DNA of 8,622 nucleotides from contig JADGAO010000143.1 in NCBI GenBank assembly GCA_015231995.1, forward strand, positions 1 through 8,622, written 5' to 3'. Shown here piece by piece: positions 5,213 through 8,622 of this stretch. The DNA is from Nitrospinota bacterium. Its GTDB lineage: Bacteria > Nitrospinota_A > UBA7883 > JACRLM01. Position 1 is the first letter of the stretch, and each line of letters opens with the position of its first letter. Made by a program: the position numbers and the translations under genes. The notes beneath the pieces were generated by a model that worked only from the letters and a program-made list of their open reading frames with translations, made no database searches and was not told the DNA's origin.

Positions 5213-7375
5213 TTAAAGGGCCTCTTCGCCGGTTTGCGGAAAACTCAACGTGACCAAAGCCCCGGAACGATCCGGCCTGTTGGCGATGGCAAGCCGTCCC
5301 TTGTGATAATCCATTATCAGTTTTACGACCGTAAGGCCCAGCCCCAGTCCGCCACCCTGGAATTTGTAACGGCCTGTCGAGTGGTTTAACGGGTCTTCCA
5401 GGGAATAATAGGGGATAAGCAAATCCTCCAGCCTTTCTTCCGGTATTCCAAGACCCTCGTCGGCGATTTCGATATGGACCGACACTCCGTCGCCGCTCGC
5501 CCGGACACGGATGGTTTTGCCGTCCGGGGTGTATTTGATGGCGTTGGAGAGCGTCTCGTCGAGAGCCTGGCGGATCATGACATGGTTTCCCATAACCACA
5601 GCGCCACGCGATAGGCCGGTCATGTCTGTTTCAACGGCTATATTCCGCCGCGCTTCCGCGATGCTATCCTGCGCTTCTTCCAGAGCTTCGGCGACGTTGT
5701 AGTAGATTAGCTCGCCTCCGAACCTCTTGTCAGGATCGGTCAGGCTCATGTCGGAAATCAGGCTTGTGGCTTTGACGATCCTGTCAAACGACGATACCGC
5801 TTCAAGTAGCGCGCGTTGGGCCGTCTGCATCTGCTCGTCCGTCAAGCCGGCGGTTTGCGCCTGGTCAAGCATGTTTTTAAGCAAAAGTAGTTTCATCAGC
5901 GGCGTGCGCAGTTCGTGGGCTGTGATGGTCGTGAAATAATCGCGGGACTTTTTGAGGATCGCTTCGCGGGTGTTGTCGCGCTTTACGGCGACAAAATTCA
6001 CGATCGCGCCGGTGGCGTCCGCTATGGGCGATATCGTCATCTCCTCCTCGTAAAGCGAGCCGTCCTTCTTGCGGTTTACGACAGCGCCGCGCCATACCCG
6101 CCCCGACTTGATAGTTTCCCAAAGCTCTTCGTAAAACGTCTTTTCATGCTGGCCGCTTTTAAGCAGACGCGGGTTCTGCCCGCGAATCTCGGCAAGGCTA
6201 TAGCCCGTTGTCTTTTCAAAGGCCGGGTTGACGTATTCGATCACCCCTTCGGCGTCGGTGATCACCACTGCGTCTGCGGCGTGGGTTACGGCCGTGGCAA
6301 GCCGCGTGTTTTCGATTTCCGCCCGTTTGCGGTCGGTGATGTCGATAATATTGCCCGTGACGCGGACAACCTTGCCGCTCTCTATTACCGGCTTGCCTAT
6401 GGTGCGCACCCATATGCGCTCTGCGTTTTTACGGATCAGCCGCAGTTCAAGGTCATACGGCTCTCCATAATTGACCGCCCTGGCGAACGCGCGAGAGATC
6501 GCCGGTATATCCTCCGGCGAATAAAAGCCGATATTATTGTTGGCGTCGCTGGGGTCGTAATCTTTTCCGACGCCGTGTATGCGGTAAACCTCGTCCGTCC
6601 AGGTGATATGGCCCGTGGAGCTTTCGTATTTCCAGCCGCCGAGTTTTGATAGCCGCTGAACTTCATCCAACAAGCTGTGCGTTTCCTGAAGAGAGTTCTG
6701 CGCCTTCTTGGGTTCGGTGATGTCGCTGACAACGGCCTGGCAAACGATGGCTCGGCTTTGGGCGTCTCTGCTGACGGTAGCCTCCATGCCCGCCCAGAAC
6801 TGGGAGCCGTCCCTGCGGACCAACCGTAGCTCGCACGCCTGAGGCTTGCCTGTTTCGAAAAGACGTTTGCGGAACATATAGTAGACGTCCTGATCGGCGT
6901 AGGCGATCAATGAAGTCAGCGGCTTGTTTATAAGGAGGTTTTTCGCCGCGCCGAACAGGGTGGAGATGGTGTTGTTGACATCCAGGATCAATCCGTCCTC
7001 CCCGACGCTCAAATAGCCGACCGGCGCAAGGTTATACAGATCGAAATATTTTTCGCGGGAGTTTTTCAGTTCCTCTTGTTTAAGAAGCAACTCATCGCGG
7101 GAGGTTTCCAGTTCCTCTTGTTTAAGAAGCAACTCATCGCGGGAGGTTTCCAGTTCCTCCTGTTTAAGAAGCAACTCCTCGTTCTGCATCTCCAGCTCTA
7201 TCTGGCTCACCCTCAGCTCGTGGAGCAGTTCCCGCGCAGTAGGAGGTAGCCAGGACTCCGCGAAATGAGATTTCGCTTTCCTGACCTTTTCTTCGGCCCG
7301 TTTGCGGAGGCCCTGCGCCGAGGCGTTCGACTGGCTGTCCTCTTCGTCCGGGCCTGCCTGTTTACCGGTCATCAT
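5213..7375 (-). CDS. Three-PAS sensor histidine kinase
   Basis: This is a cytoplasmic sensor kinase of 720 residues with no membrane segment. The N-terminal part carries LLHELRVSQIELEMQNEEL (about 50-68), common ahead of PAS kinases. A coiled coil with a 14-residue repeat follows (67-108). PAS domains lie at about 108-222, 236-348 and 356-472, the first two ending SDITEPKK and IDITDRKR. The HisKA phospho-acceptor is His487 in AHELRTPL. The HATPase shows the N box with Asn611 (DETLSNAIKYTP), G1 DEGLGIP (639-645) and G2 GGGLGLGL (674-681). All catalytic motifs are intact. There is no receiver or output domain, so a separate response regulator is needed. AGGAG lies 5 bases before this ATG. The next ATG (7372) is equally usable, whereas the in-frame ATG at 7393 lies upstream of the site. 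It probably pairs with the CheR/PAS gene 127 bases upstream. The signal is unknown. Confidence 0.93.
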   Translation of the reverse strand: MMTGKQAGPDEEDSQSNASAQGLRKRAEEKVRKAKSHFAESWLPPTARELLHELRVSQIELEMQNEELLLKQEELETSRDELLLKQEELETSRDELLLKQEELKNSREKYFDLYNLAPVGYLSVGEDGLILDVNNTISTLFGAAKNLLINKPLTSLIAYADQDVYYMFRKRLFETGKPQACELRLVRRDGSQFWAGMEATVSRDAQSRAIVCQAVVSDITEPKKAQNSLQETHSLLDEVQRLSKLGGWKYESSTGHITWTDEVYRIHGVGKDYDPSDANNNIGFYSPEDIPAISRAFARAVNYGEPYDLELRLIRKNAERIWVRTIGKPVIESGKVVRVTGNIIDITDRKRAEIENTRLATAVTHAADAVVITDAEGVIEYVNPAFEKTTGYSLAEIRGQNPRLLKSGQHEKTFYEELWETIKSGRVWRGAVVNRKKDGSLYEEEMTISPIADATGAIVNFVAVKRDNTREAILKKSRDYFTTITAHELRTPLMKLLLLKNMLDQAQTAGLTDEQMQTAQRALLEAVSSFDRIVKATSLISDMSLTDPDKRFGGELIYYNVAEALEEAQDSIAEARRNIAVETDMTGLSRGAVVMGNHVMIRQALDETLSNAIKYTPDGKTIRVRASGDGVSVHIEIADEGLGIPEERLEDLLIPYYSLEDPLNHSTGRYKFQGGGLGLGLTVVKLIMDYHKGRLAIANRPDRSGALVTLSFPQTGEEAL
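7053..7181 (-). repeat. 42-bp tandem repeat inside the kinase gene
   Basis: Units at 7067-7108 and 7109-7150 are identical, and a partial third (7151-7181) differs at two bases. A decayed edge extends to about 7053. The period is exactly 14 codons, encoding ELLLKQEELETSRD twice and then ELLLKQEELKNSRE (residues 67-108). Fourteen residues are two heptads, so gain or loss of a unit keeps both the reading frame and the coiled-coil register. Identity at the DNA level points to a recent duplication. Confidence 0.9.
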
Positions 7376-7393
7376 CTCAACTCCTATCCACAT

Positions 7394-7487
7394 GCCCCCC
7401 TGACAAGGGGGGGCGCGTCTTCGCGCCGGGGGGGTTGCTCAAGTAAACCCCCGCTTGCTATAACTCACTGCCCCCTTGTCAGGGGGC
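7394..7487. mobile_element. 94-bp element of stacked G/C hairpins (MITE-like)
   Basis: The ends are GCCCCCCTGACAAGGGGG (from 7394) and CCCCCTTGTCAGGGGGC (7471-7487), inverted repeats of each other, and each also folds on itself. Between them, GGCGCG (7412-7417) pairs with CGCGCC (7422-7427), and GGGGGTT (7430-7436) pairs with AACCCCC (7446-7452). It has no coding capacity. It fills most of the 127-base gap between the CheR/PAS gene and the histidine kinase. The ribosome binding site of the kinase lies just outside it. Calling it a mobile element is inference from the terminal inverted repeats; no clear target duplication was found. Confidence 0.55.
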
Positions 7488-7502
7488 CTTGCTCCACGTC
7501 AA

Positions 7503-8622
7503 TCACCCAATGCGTTTCCGCTCCGTAACGTCCATCAATGAGCAGGTGATCCCTATAATATTCCCGGCGGAATCGCGTTGCGGCTCCACGGTCAAATTAA
7601 TTAACCGCTCCGCGCCATCAACCGTTATCATTATTTCTTTGTGCGCGCCCACGCCGCTTTCCAGCGTCTGTCGCTTGATGGCCGTCAGGACGCCCGCCGT
7701 CTGCGCAGGTAACAACTCATTGTCCGTTTTGCCGAGCATCTGCTCGATGGCGAACCCGAAAACGGGATTGGATATCCATGTGTACCTCAACTGGCGATCC
7801 TGGTTGAAAACCTTTATGCCAGTGTCCGTGAGAACCACCCACATCCGCTCCTCGCTCAGGCGGCGTTCTTCCTCCGCCCGTTTGCGAGCGGTTATGTCCA
7901 CAAAGATGATCACCACCCCCTCGATGACATTTTCCAGCGTGCGATAGGGCGCAATACGCATCAGGTACCACGTCCCGTTTTTCGTCCGCACCTCGACTTC
8001 CTTCGGTATCAGGGTGTCCAGCACCGCCTGCGAATCCTCCTCCAGCCGGGCGTAACCCTCCAGGTTGGTGACGATATGGGTCACCGGGCGGCCTATGTCC
8101 CCCTGTATAAGGTTTATCGCGGTGGTGACGGTGGGGGTGAAGCGGCGTATCCTCAGTTGATGATCCACGAAGATCGTGCCTATGCCGGTGCCGGCCAGCA
8201 GGTTGTTCATGTCGTTATTGGTCTTGGAGAGGTCGGCCAGTTTCGTCTGCAACTCCGCGTTGACCGTCGCCAGCTCCTCGTTGACCGATTGCAACTCTTC
8301 CTTGGAAGTCTCAAGCTCCTCGTTGGTGGATTGCAATTCCTCGTTGACCGACTGCATCTCCTCGTTGGTGGATTTAAGCTCTTCGGCGGAGGTTTCCATC
8401 TCTTCCAACGTGGTCTGGAGATATTCTTCCTTTGCCCGCAGTTCCTTCTCCAGTTCGGCGACACGCGAGTCGGCGTTTGCGGTTTGTGGGTTCCCTTCTT
8501 TAGCCTTCCCTCGCGCTTTTATATCTTCCGGGGCCGGTTCTTCGAAAGAGACCAACAGGAGGCCCGTCGTGTTCGCCTCGCCAAGGATAGCCCCCATCGG
8601 CTGGACCGTCAGGTTTACGGCG
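7503..8622 (-). CDS. C-terminal part of a CheB/CheR-type fusion protein with coiled coil and two PAS domains (partial)
   Basis: The frame stays open to the right edge, so the N-terminus is missing and about 372 residues are visible. The first residues (AVNLTVQP, then TGLLLVSFEE) match the segment after the CheR methyltransferase domain in CheB-CheR fusions. A long coiled coil follows (about 52-136) built on heptads of the NEELQSTNEELETSKEELQ type, a hallmark of these proteins. The first PAS domain is at about 138-245 (GTIFVDHQLRIRRFTP, ending VDITARKRAEEE) and the second at about 255-370 (ending MDVTERKR). It stops with TGA two residues later and has no kinase domain of its own. CheB removes and CheR adds methyl groups on chemoreceptor glutamates, but whether both domains are present lies outside the window. 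A histidine kinase follows on the same strand after 127 bases. Confidence 0.85.
   Translation of the reverse strand, partial: AVNLTVQPMGAILGEANTTGLLLVSFEEPAPEDIKARGKAKEGNPQTANADSRVAELEKELRAKEEYLQTTLEEMETSAEELKSTNEEMQSVNEELQSTNEELETSKEELQSVNEELATVNAELQTKLADLSKTNNDMNNLLAGTGIGTIFVDHQLRIRRFTPTVTTAINLIQGDIGRPVTHIVTNLEGYARLEEDSQAVLDTLIPKEVEVRTKNGTWYLMRIAPYRTLENVIEGVVIIFVDITARKRAEEERRLSEERMWVVLTDTGIKVFNQDRQLRYTWISNPVFGFAIEQMLGKTDNELLPAQTAGVLTAIKRQTLESGVGAHKEIMITVDGAERLINLTVEPQRDSAGNIIGITCSLMDVTERKRIG

Noticed and set aside
5915..6649. 244-codon open frame on the plus strand
   Set aside because: It is antisense to the PAS region of the histidine kinase, with no domain and no ribosome binding site of note.
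7053..7181. Misassembly as the cause of the tandem repeat
   Set aside because: The third copy and the left edge differ by point changes and the frame is kept throughout, which fits a real duplication better. Read data would be needed to exclude it.
7376..7502. Idea that the 94-bp element split one CheR-PAS-kinase fusion into two genes
   Set aside because: The kinase begins with its own ribosome binding site and an N-terminal HEL-QIELEMQNEEL segment typical of stand-alone PAS kinases. The upstream stop codon also lies outside the element.

Overview
The window reads as ordinary chromosome of a Gram-negative bacterium, moderately GC-rich, with an outer membrane (it encodes a BamD lipoprotein) and a chemotaxis-type or PAS-based signalling system. 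The protein style and the many short palindromic intergenic repeats suggest an environmental lineage such as Nitrospinota, Nitrospirota or a deltaproteobacterial group. This is a guess from sequence style and I cannot place it more closely.

Layout: bases 1-418 are non-coding and packed with hairpins, a 24-bp direct repeat and a palindromic repeat element. A tight plus-strand cluster follows: a PfkB-family sugar kinase (419-1348), a small three-segment membrane protein (1367-1741) and the 16S rRNA methyltransferase RsmD (1751-2302). A second repeat-rich gap (2303-2650) leads to a plus-strand pair, bamD (2651-3406) and a DJ-1/PfpI-family gene (3424-3948). The strand then switches. A convergent intergenic with an intrinsic terminator separates these from minus-strand genes: a 63-aa protein of unknown function (4085-4276), a two-CBS-domain protein (4568-4954), a three-PAS histidine kinase (5213-7375) and the C-terminal part of a CheB/CheR-type fusion protein with a long coiled coil and two PAS domains (7503-8622, continuing off the right edge).

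How they work together: the kinase lies directly downstream of the CheR/PAS protein on the same strand. It has HisKA and HATPase domains but no receiver, so its response regulator must be encoded elsewhere. The two probably form one signalling unit. The plus-strand genes are housekeeping (ribosome modification, outer-membrane assembly, sugar or nucleoside phosphorylation, stress-type DJ-1 protein).

I found no clear new multi-gene system. The most distinctive content is non-coding or repetitive: a family of roughly 87-bp elements with inverted ends, a 94-bp element built of stacked G/C hairpins between the two signalling genes, and a nearly identical 42-bp tandem repeat that lengthens the kinase coiled coil by whole heptad pairs. 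No tRNA, rRNA, CRISPR array or transposase was seen.
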